This document shows positions 1 through 9,899 of a stretch of DNA of 64,000 nucleotides, one piece after another; within the stretch, counting starts at the first letter, position 1, and the number at the start of each line of letters is the position of its first letter. Origin of the DNA: Kitagawia praeruptora (lineage: Eukaryota > Streptophyta > Magnoliopsida > Apiales > Apiaceae); contig CM075350.1 in assembly GCA_037693485.1 (NCBI GenBank), forward strand, positions 66,320,001-66,384,000, read 5' to 3'. The translations under genes were made by a program, and so were the position numbers. A model generated the notes under the pieces. The model did no database searches. It worked only from the letters and a program-made list of their open reading frames with translations, and was not told where the DNA came from.

Positions 1-490
1 TACAAGGATATCAAGTTTCACCACACATAAATCTTTAAAGCAATCAAACTACTAAGCTACATAGATAAATCCGTTAGAATCCCATGATAACGATTAGTTC
101 ATAATTGAACGGTTCGTCACCATGGGATTTGATGAAAACATGATATTAAACAAAGTATGAAAGAAAGTAATAATATTATCAAAACAAAGAGTTGAGAAAA
201 CAAATCTATAATCCAAGGTATACAAAAGATGAAGTAGATCTAGATCCGTGCTTGTCACGAGCGTTGAATCTTTCTCCGCTTTTCTCCCTTGCAAATCTAT
301 GCTATGATAATTAAACGATACAATTTACAACGCTAAGATGTATTTAAATAGGCTCTAGAAATCTTGTCCAACAAGAAAATACCTTATAGTTACAATTAGA
401 ATTCGATTTAGGTGCAAGAAACTGCCTAAAATTCAACTAGAATTCGAAAAAGGGCAAATCAGTAATTTTCAGCACTGCGCGTGCGCTGCC
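1..490 (-). repeat. Athila 3' LTR, truncated fragment
   Basis: This stretch matches 23341-23830, inside the Athila 5' LTR, almost base for base. I count about 14 mismatches by eye, roughly 3%. It is the part of the 3' LTR of the minus-strand Athila that lies inside the window; the outer 669 bp are off the left edge. The match stops at 490/491, where copia LTR sequence begins. About 370 bp of the LTR's inner end is therefore missing. No gene lies here; the short reading frame at 94-294 is LTR sequence. Confidence 0.9.
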
Positions 491-644
491 TGATCTCTGG
501 TCTGATGAGAATCTTCACGAAATACTGACCAACTTCTAATCCTGATAATAGTCCAATACTGACGTTGTATTACTGATGACGTCAGCATCAGTATCTGATC
601 AGTAATGCCCAGATCCTGATCATCACTTGAATCAATATCTAACA
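491..644 (-). repeat. Copia 3' LTR, truncated
   Basis: These 154 bp match 14300-14453 with one mismatch that I can see. They are the first 154 bases, in element sense, of the copia LTR, starting TGTTAGATATTG on the minus strand. The remaining ~349 bp of the 503-bp LTR are missing at the junction with Athila sequence at 490/491. The near identity of the two copies implies a recent insertion. Confidence 0.9.
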
Positions 645-658
645 ATCTCCCCCAATTT
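645..658 (-). promoter_or_regulatory. Copia polypurine tract
   Basis: On the minus strand a G-rich purine run (AAATTGGGGGAGAT) directly precedes the LTR start TGTTAGATATTG. This is the expected place and composition for the plus-strand primer of an LTR retrotransposon, and it fixes the boundary at 644/645. Confidence 0.8.
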
Positions 659-725
659 GTTCTTTGTGAAACAAAGCACAAATTCCTTGATTCAAAGATG
701 TCAAAAACTCAAAACAAAATACCTT

Positions 726-1556
726 CTAAAAATCATCAGGAACAGTTTCAGAAATTCTTTGATAAAACAGATTTAACTTCAAGAAGTCAGATATCAATTC
801 TTCTTCCTTGGTTTCAAGAATTTGAATCAGTTTCTTCTTCAGATTTTTGAGTCCATCTTCCTCATTAATCTGATAGATAGCTGCCCTGAGATTCTGAATT
901 GAGCTTCTTGGAATATCTAAATCACCTAGCAACACATAAGCAATTTCCTTCCCATCTGGATTAAGAGACAGTTGTTCCATGCCTAGATACACTTCTCTAA
1001 CAGCAGTACCTTTCTTCATTTCAACCTATATGCCTCTTAAATTTAAGTACATAGGAATATAATTGCCATTATACCTCGTTCCTCTATCCATAAATCTCTG
1101 TCTGATTATCCTGTAAATCATAACAAACCAATTGTAGTAAACTTCTCTTTCTTTAACATTGATTCTTTTACTTCTGAGCAGATACAGAACATATTTCAGC
1201 TCTTTTGCAGATTTGCACAACAACTCATGAATAGCAATCTTCTTTACACTTCTGTCTTTCATGAAGTACAACATCTTTTCTATTTTCTTAGCACCAGCAT
1301 GACAATCAGCAATGATAGCAACAGCTTCAAGTTTCCAGAGATGATCAACAGTTAACTCATCACCAATCTTGTCAACTAGAGCATGTTGATCAGTTTGTAC
1401 AATGAAAATAATCTGTGCATTATTATACCCAATACCTCCTCTTGTTCCAGGTTCCAATCCTTTCAAACCAGATTGCATACTTACCCATTTTGGTGGATTT
1501 TCAGCAATAAATGCAGTAGACTTTGATTTAACAATCGATAAAGATTCATTAATCAA
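726..1556 (-). pseudogene. Distal part of copia 3' extra ORF
   Basis: Two minus-strand frames, 1026-1556 (176 aa) and 726-1019 (97 aa), run in the element's sense between the 605-aa frame upstream and the polypurine tract. They look like the C-terminal part of the extra 3' frame, cut off by stops near 1674 and 1020. The residues are mixed charged and hydrophobic, without a domain I recognise. In Sireviruses this position can hold an env-like frame, but I see no signal peptide or clear membrane span, so envelope function is not supported. Confidence 0.5.
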
Positions 1557-1673
1557 AGAAGACTCTGTTATCAGTCCTGCAGATTTGAAAACAATCGGTT
1601 TCCTATAATCACACTCACTCTTCTCCTTTTTCTTACTCTTCTTCTTCTCATCTGTTGGATAATACTGCTGATG

Positions 1674-3491
1674 TTAAGGAACAGCTTTATTTTTATCATA
1701 CCACAACTCCCTGTTAGATTTATGAACATTTTTCAAGTAATCTCTGGTTGTTATCCTTTCTGCTTCTCTTGCTTTAGCTCTGATTTCACTTTCTCTTTCA
1801 AATCTTCTAAAGTTCTCTTGCTCATACTTCAGTGTATCTTCAATAACTTCCATATTGTGAAATTCAACCACAACCTTAAGAATCATAATCTTAAGTTCTT
1901 TTAAAATTTCAGCTTCTTCAGAATCAGAGACAACATCAGGAATTGAACCAAAAATTGACTTCTCATTAGATACAGTAGATTGAACAGCAACCTTGCTCTT
2001 TCTTTTTAAAGGCAATATCTCCTCTTCAATTTCTTCAGGAGCATTGAATCTGTTGTCCGGAGTTAGTGCAAGAGATAGTGGAGTTTTCTTCTTTTCATTT
2101 TCAGAAACATCTTTTAATTTGATTCCACTAGATCTTGTTTGCCTTGTACTTGTTTGAGCAGGTAATCTTCCTCTACTTTTGTATCTTCCTCCTCTGCCTC
2201 TTCCTCTTCTTGCAGCAGGAGCTTCATTTTGTTTTGCAATCTCTTCAAGAATCCTGTTCTGTTCTTCTAAGAACTCATCAGTAGTCATGTTTGGATTTTC
2301 ACCAGTAGTTAAGATAAGTGCCTTCTCAGCATGATACTGTTGAACTCTTTTGTCTTTATGAAACAGTTTAAGAACACGACCATCCCCAGTGTTAAGTTCA
2401 TGAAACAGATTAGCAGCATCTTCATCCTGTTCCACATACACATCATCCTCAGGAATGGTTGACAGAGTTTGACCAGGTGTTACGAACTGTTCTTCTTTTG
2501 GACTCTGAGATTGTACCATTGTTGTCACTGTCTTCTTACCAGATCTAGAAACATGAGTTGACTGCCTAGTTTGAGTATTAGATTGACTTCTCTTTGTTAC
2601 TAAAGCAGCATCAGAGGTTTCAACTTTATGTGACTTAGCACCACCATCATTTCCAGAATTATCATCATCCTTTTGTACAACTGGATTAGGTGAGCATTTT
2701 GTTTTGACTATCTTCTCCCCCTTTTTGACATCGGCATCTTCTTCAATGAAGAAAGACAAGATAAGCTTGAGGGTTTCATCAATATTATCAACTTTTGATT
2801 CCAAGACAGTCATTCTGGAATCCATCTTCTTTTCAAGTGCTTTAACATCATCAGCAAGAAGACGTGCTTGAGAAGCAGTAGCAGATATAGAAACAGATGT
2901 TTGAATACCCGCTTGAAATTTATCAGTAACAGCCTTCATAGAGTCAATCTCACTCTTCAATCCCTTTGCTAGAAGAGCATTAGTCTTGAGAAGAGCCTTA
3001 AGTTCAGGAGTAGGCATCCTCGTGACAATATGACCAGAATAAAAAAGAGCATTTTGAAAATTCATCTCAGCATTCGGCTGATTCCATTCAGTATCCCATT
3101 CATATCCCCTTGCAGCTCGAGTATCAGGAGGAAGTATGGAACTGTACTCCCCTATGAATTCTTCTTGAGTAACAGACTGCATGTATCTACTCGAAGACCC
3201 ATAAGTAGATAGCAGACTTGCTTTTATTGCTGCCTGCATTTGAATTGTCTCAGGATCAGCATTAGCATGATCATCATCATCATCTGAGCTACCACCAGCC
3301 TCAGGAAGTTTATCATCAACATTATCTTCAGGATTCATAACTCCTTTCATTTTCAATTCAACAGTAGATGGAACTGTTGGTTCCTGAAGACCTGCAATTA
3401 GAATGAAAACATATCCTAGATCTCTCTGGTTGCAGATGGATGCAGGTCTCGAGGAAATCGAGAAGGAAAAACCTGCAAAAGTGATTGACAT
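1674..3491 (-). CDS. Copia 3' extra ORF (env-like position), 605 aa
   Basis: A long open frame in element sense, downstream of RNase H. It is hydrophilic. An acidic stretch (SSDDDDDH) lies near residue 70. A probable coiled coil with heptad-like leucines spans about 160-245. Arg/Gly-rich sequence (RRGRGRGGR) is near 430, and basic patches follow. No catalytic motif or transmembrane segment is visible. Sireviruses of the SIRE/Maximus branch carry an additional frame here, often called env-like on position alone. The annotated start is only the first Met; upstream sequence to 4024 may have contributed. Function unknown. Confidence 0.6.
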   Translation of the reverse strand: MSITFAGFSFSISSRPASICNQRDLGYVFILIAGLQEPTVPSTVELKMKGVMNPEDNVDDKLPEAGGSSDDDDDHANADPETIQMQAAIKASLLSTYGSSSRYMQSVTQEEFIGEYSSILPPDTRAARGYEWDTEWNQPNAEMNFQNALFYSGHIVTRMPTPELKALLKTNALLAKGLKSEIDSMKAVTDKFQAGIQTSVSISATASQARLLADDVKALEKKMDSRMTVLESKVDNIDETLKLILSFFIEEDADVKKGEKIVKTKCSPNPVVQKDDDNSGNDGGAKSHKVETSDAALVTKRSQSNTQTRQSTHVSRSGKKTVTTMVQSQSPKEEQFVTPGQTLSTIPEDDVYVEQDEDAANLFHELNTGDGRVLKLFHKDKRVQQYHAEKALILTTGENPNMTTDEFLEEQNRILEEIAKQNEAPAARRGRGRGGRYKSRGRLPAQTSTRQTRSSGIKLKDVSENEKKKTPLSLALTPDNRFNAPEEIEEEILPLKRKSKVAVQSTVSNEKSIFGSIPDVVSDSEEAEILKELKIMILKVVVEFHNMEVIEDTLKYEQENFRRFERESEIRAKAREAERITTRDYLKNVHKSNRELWYDKNKAVP

Positions 3492-4024
3492 CGATGCTGC
3501 CCTTCAAGCAACATTAGCATGGCTTTCATCTAAGGCATCCTCATCCAACTCCATCAACCATTGTTAATGAATATGTCACCAAAAATAACCTTATCCCTGT
3601 CAATCTCCACCCAAACAAAGTGGCAAAGATGGGATCTGGGATGGCTACTAACAATGGAGTGGATTGGACTTTTATTTCCTGTTGAATAGATTAGTAGATA
3701 GAGAACCAAAGATGTAATCTTTGAATGTAATTTCTTTCTTATTATCAATGAAAAATTCAGTTTCTCTATTCTATTCAATGTTTTCCTGATTTATCATGTT
3801 ATCTAGGAAATAAATATGAAGACTAATTATAGTGATCACATTATCAATAGTTCAATACCATTTGTCATAGCTAGTATCAGGAAATTGAAATAAAACGGAA
3901 ACAGTTAGATTCTGAACATAATACTGATGATCGAATCGTCGCATCAGGATTCGACGTTGACCACTGTCAGGATTGACTTTCCATCAGTATTTGCAAGTCG
4001 TCAGTATCTGATGACTTCTTTCTT
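3492..4024 (-). other. Copia spacer between RNase H and 3' ORF
   Basis: No supported gene. The sequence belongs to the copia internal region. Short CAGTAT/CTGATG-type words typical of this element recur near 3930-4015, resembling words in its LTR. A 74-codon frame at 3554-3778 has no recognisable feature. Confidence 0.5.
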
Positions 4025-4777
4025 TCAAGTACTGTCATAGTTTACCATTCCAAGTTCATTCACCAACTTTGTAAAAGTAGTCTCAGGTAGTGGCTTGGTG
4101 AATATATCAGCTAACTGTTGATCAGTAGGAACAAAATGAAGTTCAATTGTCCCTTCCAGTACTTGTTCTCTTATGAAGTGATACCTGATACTGATGTGCT
4201 TTGTAAGAGAATGTTGAACTGGATTTCCTGTCATAGCAATAGCACTTTGGTTATCACAATAAATAGGTATTTTTGAAAATGACAAACCATAGTCCATTAG
4301 CTGATTTCTCATCCACATGATCTGAGCACAACAGCTTCCGGCAGCAATGTACTCAGCTTCTGCAGTTGATGTGGAGATAGACTTTTGCTTTTTACTAAAC
4401 CAAGAAACTAGTCTTCCTCCAAGAAACTGACAACTGCCTAAAGTACTTTTCCTGTCTATTTTGCATCCTGCAAAATCAGCATCTAAGTAACCACATAAAC
4501 TAAAGTCTGATTCTCTAGCATACCAAAGGCCAAGAGAAAAAGTGCCCTTAAGATATTTGAAAATCCTTTTCACTGCAATGAGATGTGGTTCCTTGGGATT
4601 TGCTTGAAATCTTGCACATAGACAGGTTGCATACATGATATCTGGTCTGCTAGCAGTTAGATATAAGAGTGAGCCAATTATTCCTCTGTAGTTGGTTACA
4701 TCTACCTCAGTTCCTTGATCAGGATCAAGCTTTGTAGCTGTAGCTATAGGAGTTGAAGCTGTAGAGCTGTCTTGCAT
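4025..4777 (-). pseudogene. Copia RNase H domain
   Basis: C-terminal RNase H region of the copia polyprotein, which degrades the RNA strand of the RNA-DNA hybrid in reverse transcription. Visible hallmarks are TNYRGIIGSLLYLTASRPDI, the catalytic-site segments YLDADFAG, STAEAEYIA and YCDNQSA, and the C-terminal KHISIRYHFIRE and ADIFTKPLP motifs. It is separated from the reverse transcriptase by a single-base frameshift near 4815. Domain length is normal for the family. Confidence 0.92.
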
Positions 4778-4788
4778 GTTAAACCTTT

Positions 4789-5325
4789 TCAGTAAATTCT
4801 TTGTGTACTTTGACTGATAAAAATCCCATCATCAGTCTGTTTAACTTGCAGACCTAAGAAATAACTCATTTCTCCCATCATGCTCATTTGATATCTAGAC
4901 TGCATTAGCTTTGAAAACTTCTCACACAGCTTAGAGTTAGTTGACCCAAAAATGATATCATCAACATATATTTGAACTAACAGCAAATCCTTACCATGAT
5001 TCAAATAAAACAAAGTTTTATCAATTGTACCTCTATTGAATCCACTTTCCAGTAAGAATTGAGCTAGGGTTTCATACCAGGCTCTTGGAGCTTGCTTTAG
5101 TCCATAAAGTGCTTTATCCAGTCTATAGACATGATCTGGATATTTGGGATCAATGAAGCCAGGAGGTTGCTCAACATATACCTCCTCTTCCAATTCTCCA
5201 TTGAGGAATGCACTTTTTACATCCATCTGGAATACTTTGAACTTCTTGTGTGCTGCATATGCCAGAAAAATTCTGATGGCCTCTAGTCTTGCAATAGGAG
5301 CAAAAGTCTCACCATAATCTATTCC
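4789..5325 (-). pseudogene. Copia reverse transcriptase, C-terminal part
   Basis: Reverse transcriptase of the copia element downstream of the CACTA insertion. It carries YGETFAPIARLEAIR, QMDVKSAFLNG (first catalytic Asp), GLKQAPRAWY and the YVDD box as QIYVDDIIFG. The domain begins at 9753, runs to 9568 and resumes at 5325 after the 4.24-kb transposon. The frame ends early near 4789 through a one-base shift that moves into the RNase H frame. The active-site residues are intact, but the gene is physically split. Confidence 0.92.
5323..5325. repeat. CACTA-1 target site duplication (left)
   Basis: TCC directly precedes the CACTA terminus and recurs at 9568-9570 after the other terminus. A 3-bp duplication is the rule for CACTA (En/Spm) elements. 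Confidence 0.9.
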
Positions 5326-5357
5326 CACTACACCAAATATGGCCTGTTGCAACACCA
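5326..5357 (+). repeat. CACTA-1 left terminal inverted repeat
   Basis: Begins CACTACACCAAATATGG and continues CTGTTGCAACACCAAA after one differing base. It is the reverse complement of 9536-9567 apart from one or two differences. Confidence 0.9.
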
Positions 5358-5560
5358 AAGTGCATTTGTGTTGCACAAAGTGTTACAATAAACACAAAAC
5401 TTGGTAATCAATTGCAATATTTTTATAATTGTTACAATAAATACGAAAAGTGTTGCAAGCAAAATGAAAATTTTGAAATTTATAAAATACTTTAGCAAAA
5501 GCGTTACAATACACGATCCAATTTTGCAACACTTTGGTTTACTTGACCGAAATTATAAGC
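5345..5560. repeat. CACTA-1 left subterminal repeats
   Basis: Repeated GTTGCAAC, GTGTTGCA, GTTACAATA and GCAACACTTTG words in both orientations. Such short, dense, imperfect repeats beside CACTA termini serve as transposase-binding sites in the characterised En/Spm elements. Here that role is inferred. Confidence 0.7.
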
Positions 5561-5659
5561 GGGAGATCCAATTTTCAGTCGGCGGGCTTTGCCAAAAAAA
5601 ATTGTGCCAAAAAATTCATTACATAAAAATAAAGTTTTATTACACAAAAACAACTCATA

Positions 5660-5800
5660 TCAGATCTCACACTCTCTCATCGACCATCTCTCTCGACCTC
5701 CCTCTCTCATCTCTCTCGACCTCCCTCTCTCATCGACCATCTCTCCCTCTCTCATCTCTCTCACTCATCTCTCTCACTAATCTCTCACACCTCTCTCAAA
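5660..5800 (+). repeat. CT-rich leader in CACTA-1
   Basis: A pyrimidine-rich tract made of repeats such as CTCTCTCGACCTCC and CATCTCTC. Similar CT-rich tracts are common in plant 5' leaders. CACTA-2 has one at 38285-38365 ahead of its captured gene, so this is likely the 5' untranslated part of a captured gene. Confidence 0.55.
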
Positions 5801-5905
5801 TCCCTAATTCAAACCGCAAAACCCCAAATCGATTAGATCGATAAAAGTTGGAGTGAAGATTCAATTAGAGCTTTAATTAAAGGTAAATTACCCAATTTTT
5901 TTCAA

Positions 5906-6289
5906 TTATGTTAGATTATAATTCTTTCTGTCGGTCTGGTTAAAAGCATTACCATCAAGGATCTTAAGTACTCTGCGAATGCTAAATAGTGAGGACTTAA
6001 TTGTATATGTAGGTTTTGGGACCTCAACTGGAGTGATGCTGGAAGGCAAAAGACCAGGGCAAATTTGATACGTATGTCCCCTGCAAAAATAATCGTAGTA
6101 TCTCTTATTGTTCTTTTCCATATCAATCGGTCTCTCTTGTGTCTTGTCTTTGGCTATTTTGAATCTCTTTGGCCTTGTATTTGATTTGGGTTTAATTTGG
6201 GGTTTCAATTTTGTAGGTGCTTCAAACTTTGAATTCGTGTTGTTCACATCCAAACACTGGAGTTTAGCATCTCTCATCATGGTATTCAA
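5906..6289 (-). other. Unrecognised 127-codon frame in CACTA-1
   Basis: A minus-strand frame rich in Lys, Asn and Pro. I recognise no domain and no splice structure around it. It could be a shadow of intronic or captured sequence on the plus strand. Confidence 0.2.
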
Positions 6290-6299
6290 GATATGATTA

Positions 6300-7011
6300 G
6301 AGCCTTTTGGTGAACATAATTTTGGTTATATATAGGTTCTGAATGTATTTTATATTGCATTTAATCTATTCTGGAAAAATGTTGGACCTAATAATCGACC
6401 GTCGAGTCTCTGAAATGAGATGTAAATTTTTATGTTCAATGATATTTGATAGCAAGTGTTAACCTATGGAGATAATATGGTATTTGATAGCAAGTATATG
6501 GTATTTGATAGCAAGAGTATTGAATTTTTAAAACCTGCCAAGTAACAAAGATACAATTAACTATTAATGTAATTCGTGTGGTCTAAATGCATTAGCAAAA
6601 CCTTAATCCCTTAATACTAAGTTGCTGCATGGTTTTCAAATCAGGGTGTTCCTAATTAGCATAACAACATTTGATACAGTTATGACTTTTTGCAAAAATA
6701 TAAGTTTAGTTAATTAAGTAGCGTGTGCACATTTTAAGGTATAGAAATACATGTTTCTCATTCCTACACCCAAAAATTTGTTATGCTTGTGATCCTGATT
6801 AGGATAACAATTTTTCTGGTCTAGGAATGAAAAATTTGTATTCTCTATCCTAATGATTTAGGTACATCGGGGTTGATTTCATAAACCTTATACTAACAAG
6901 TTTAAACTTATTACCATACTATGCCTGATAAGTACAGCAGGGTTGATTTGATATTTGGCGATGGTTGACATTCTATCTAACTGAACTAAAAGTGAATCTG
7001 GTGAATCTGCT
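6300..7011 (+). other. Intron-like, AT-rich interior of CACTA-1
   Basis: AT-rich sequence with no long frame. A short tandem repeat of TATTTGATAGCAAGT-type units occurs at about 6445-6520. It fits intron sequence captured with the downstream guanylate kinase exon. Confidence 0.4.
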
Positions 7012-7254
7012 TGTGTTTGTGTTTCTGGTGGCTAAGAGTGAATCTGCTTTGGTGCAGAGGTTCATTGATATGAAGACTAAGACGAAGGAGTTGTTGCTTG
7101 TGAGGATTGCCACAGCTCGTGAGGAGGTGAAGCATGTTAAGAGATTTGATTATGTTGTGGTGAATGCGGAAGGGGAGTTGAAGAATTCGGTTAAGCTTGT
7201 GGAGTCGATCATTGATACAGAGAAAGCTAAAGTACAGCAGAGGAGGGTCATATA
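7012..7254 (+). pseudogene. Captured guanylate kinase exon fragment
   Basis: An open stretch whose product contains LLVRIATAREEVKHVKRFDY, VVVNAEGEL and KLVESIIDTEKAKVQQR. This is the C-terminal part of a plant guanylate kinase (ATP + GMP to ADP + GDP), closest to my memory of the cytosolic GK-1 type. In that family the RTxR-like segment and the VVVNxE/D segment lie in the lid and C-terminal helix region. The P-loop and GMP-binding N-terminal half are absent, so no active enzyme can result. The frame ends in TAG at 7252-7254. It is a host fragment carried by CACTA-1, not a retrotransposon gene. Confidence 0.82.
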
Positions 7255-8203
7255 GGTGCCACTGGTTTTATAGTTGATTAGGGTAAGTGTGATTCCATAG
7301 AAATATGTTTTTATATGGATACTTGGACTACATTTGAGCATTAATACAAAAACGAAAATTAACTACACATTTTTTTGACTAATTATATTAATTGTAATTT
7401 ACCAAGGCCATATCCCAAGTTCCTCAGTTATCTGACTTGAGTTTTCACAATTCTTGCCTTGTAAAAAAATGACAGTTTTGCAGTTTATTAAAGTTGCTAA
7501 ATTATTTTTTGGTAATTTCTAGTAAACTATATAATGTATAATTTTGTTAATGTAGGTGGATAAAACTTTGGCCTCCAGGGTGGAAACTCCGGAAAGTTGA
7601 AGGGCTGTTCTGGGTCATTTATTTTGAAAGTGCTTGGAGTTGTGGTATGTTCTAGTCAAATTTTGGATGCAAATTGTTGCGAACTGTTCTATTTTATAAA
7701 ATAATACTCTGATATTGAAAAAAATTACCAACTTTTCTTTAACAATATAATATTTTTAAAATCTTATGTTCTTACGAATTTAGTTATCTCTGAATCAGTT
7801 GACTGGTCCTCGACAAGAACCTGTTGTAGATTCCTTAAAGTACACCGCTGCTGATGTGCGCATTGTAAGTTTGTTTTACTGATATTTTAATGCTTACAGT
7901 ATTTTTTTTGTGGGTAGCAAATTCTTACTTAACTTTCAGTTATTAAACCAATCTGATCAAAAGTTGGAAGATTTGGAGAGTATTAAACATAACAAGGCTG
8001 TTATATTCTTTTAAATCCATGTATGTTGTTTTTTGTGATATGCTTGTCTTCTTCCATATCCCAACTCTATCTTCTCCTTTCTAATTTTTTTCTTTTGCCT
8101 CCTAAAATTCAGGACACACATCCTCCATGTGTTGATTATATATGTGACATGTGTACACATCCTCATATTTGTTTTGTTGACATTGTGCAAATGGGCACTG
8201 CAG
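7255..8203 (+). other. Possible further captured exons and introns
   Basis: Mostly AT-rich intron-like sequence. Two short GC-richer stretches have splice-like borders. At about 7558-7620 the sequence follows a TGTAG acceptor. At 7797-7866 the product reads LTGPRQEPVVDSLKYTAADV, between a TCAG acceptor and a GTAAGT donor. I do not recognise either protein. Confidence 0.4.
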
Positions 8204-8355
8204 GCAGATTTGGATAATAGTGGTACAATCGACTGAATTTGTTGCTGCAATGCTACAACAAAACAAAATGCAGAAGGAGGATCACTTGTTTGCGGTGTTC
8301 TCATATTTTGACAAAGATGAAGTGGATATATCACTCCGGATGAGCTTCAGCAGGT
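8204..8355 (+). pseudogene. Captured calcium-dependent protein kinase EF-hand exon
   Basis: The sequence follows a TGCAG acceptor. It encodes ADLDNSGTID (an EF-hand calcium loop), then EFVAAMLQQNK and DHLFAVFSYFDKD, and in a shifted frame SGYITPDELQQ, the next EF-hand loop. Two EF hands joined by this linker are characteristic of the C-terminal calmodulin-like domain of plant CDPKs, which couples calcium to kinase activation. The kinase domain is absent. An in-frame TGA and two one-base shifts, near 8231 and 8320, break the frame. A duplicated TTTGCGGTGTTACAGA motif follows at 8370-8450. Confidence 0.82.
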
Positions 8356-8465
8356 CTGATGCTGGATATATTTTGCGGTGTTACAGAGGTACTATCTTGC
8401 GGTGTTACAGAAGTGGATATATTTTGCGGTGTTACAGAGGTACTATCTTGATGCTGGATAAATTT
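8355..8465 (+). repeat. Short tandem repeat after the CDPK fragment
   Basis: Units containing TTTTGCGGTGTTACAGAGG and a following ACTATCTTG recur three times with small changes, each beside GGATATA or GCTGGATA. It looks like local slippage or repeated repair at the edge of the captured exon. Confidence 0.6.
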
Positions 8466-9084
8466 TAAATTATTTTTGGTAAATATTGCTGACTAAAACT
8501 TGTAGCAGGATAAAGATAAACATTACTGATAATTTATTGATTACATTTAGCCATTTGGATGTAGAATTGAGAAAAGGGAATAGATATGATTTAAATCACC
8601 AGAAAAGGTGTGATTGAATGACTTGTAGCTTTTAACCGCAGGTTTTTGAGGTTTCTCGCTTGTTGCACTGTGGAGTCCAGAACGTAGGTGCAGAATGTGT
8701 CCACATGTCATATGATTTAAAGCCTCCGTATTTAAGTAGATCGCTTATTTCACTTGAAGATTGGTATCTCATGACAAGTTCTCATTTATGTTCTATAACA
8801 AATGGAGTTCATTTAAAGAAAGGTGTCTGAAAAAATGACATTTTTTTTTGTAGTAGTTGGTATTTTGAAAATTGAAAGACTTAGTTTAAAGTAGAATTGC
8901 AATGTAATTAGTCGACATATGTACTATGTCTGAGTTGTATTGACATTGTCTTCTTGGATTTGTCATTTTGGATTTGATATGTCATTTATGGGTTTGGTAT
9001 TCTTTTGTGTAAGGCATATTAAAATTTCAAACAGGACATTGCAATTTGGACTAATATTTGAACATTGCAATTTGGACTAATAAA
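8466..9084 (+). other. CACTA-1 interior without clear gene
   Basis: AT-rich. A segment at about 8640-8760 follows an AG acceptor and could encode VSRLLHCGVQNVGAECVHM-like sequence; I do not recognise it. Nothing else is supported. Confidence 0.35.
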
Positions 9085-9535
9085 AAGTGTTGCCAATAAA
9101 ATTTAAAAGTATTACAATAGTAATTAAAATGTTGCAGATAAATGTTGCTAAAATATCAAAAAGTATTGCAAAAGGTTCCAAAATGTTGCATATAAATGTT
9201 GCAAAAAAAACCAAAAGTATTGCAAAATGCATAATAATGTTGCAAAAATATGTTGCAATAAACTCACTTTGTAACATTTTTAAGTCAATTAATGTTGCAA
9301 AAAAGTGTTGCATTCGTCTGTTGTAACATATTCAAAATGTTGCTAAAACATGCAAAAGTGTTACAACAAACTACACCAAACTCTTTTTGTAATACTTTGA
9401 AAAGCGTTGCAATAAACACAAAAAGCGTTGCTATAGAAGGCTGTTGCCACGCCGGCAAATGCAACACTGACTTTTAGCAAAAGTGTTGCATAAACATCTA
9501 TTGTAACACTTTTGGAGCCTAATGATACACTTTTT
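9085..9535. repeat. CACTA-1 right subterminal repeats
   Basis: Dense array of AATGTTGCAAAA, AAAGTATTGCAAAA and related words, then inverted copies (GTAACACTTTT). It is longer than the array at the other end and of the same word family, which helps define the element. Confidence 0.75.
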
Positions 9536-9567
9536 TGGTGTTGCAACAGCCCATATTTGGTGTAGTG
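9536..9567 (-). repeat. CACTA-1 right terminal inverted repeat
   Basis: Ends CCATATTTGGTGTAGTG, the inverted counterpart of the left terminus. TCC at 9568-9570 is the duplicated target. Confidence 0.9.
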
Positions 9568-9899
9568 TCCTTCCTGTTGAGAATACCCCTTTGCTACTAG
9601 CCTTGCTTTATTTCTCACAATTGTGCCGTCTGAATCTGTCTTGTTTCTGAATACCCACTTTGTACCCACAATAGACCTACCCTTGGGCCTTGGTACAAGT
9701 TTCCAGACTTCATTTCTTTCAAACTCATTCAGTTCTTCTTGCATAGCTGTCACCCAATCAGCATCCTTAAGTGCATCTTCAACTTTCTTAGGCTCCTCCT
9801 TTGACAGAAAGTTATTATATAAGCATTCATTCTGAGTTGCACTTCTTGTCTTAACACCTGCTTCAGGATTCCCAATAATTAAATCAGGAGTATGACTTT
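9568..9899 (-). pseudogene. Copia reverse transcriptase, N-terminal part
   Basis: The 5' half of the copia reverse transcriptase. It carries WVTAMQEELNEFERNEVW, KLVPRPKGRSIVGTKWVFR and NKARLVAKGYSQQEG, typical of copia domain starts. The frame is cut at 9568 by CACTA-1, exactly between the QQEG and IDYGETF segments, and resumes at 5325. A frameshift near 9925 separates it from the integrase frame. Confidence 0.92.

Larger units (their letters stand above)
5326..9567. mobile_element. CACTA-1: non-autonomous gene-capturing CACTA
   Basis: A complete 4,242-bp DNA transposon inserted in the copia reverse transcriptase. It starts CACTACACCAAATATGG and ends with the inverted copy. The inverted repeat extends about 32 bp (including CTGTTGCAACACCAAA), with TCC duplicated on both sides. 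Both ends carry many short copies of GTTGCAA/GTTACAA-type words, the subterminal transposase-binding repeats typical of En/Spm. I find no transposase. Between the ends lie plus-strand fragments of host genes (guanylate kinase, a calcium-dependent protein kinase) with intron-like sequence, behind a CT-rich leader. It must be moved by a relative elsewhere. Confidence 0.93.

Noticed and set aside
1402..1608. Small plus-strand frames across the copia and Athila genes (for example 1402-1608, 3030-3212, 13025-13255, 20287-20589)
   Set aside because: They are antisense shadows of retrotransposon coding frames.
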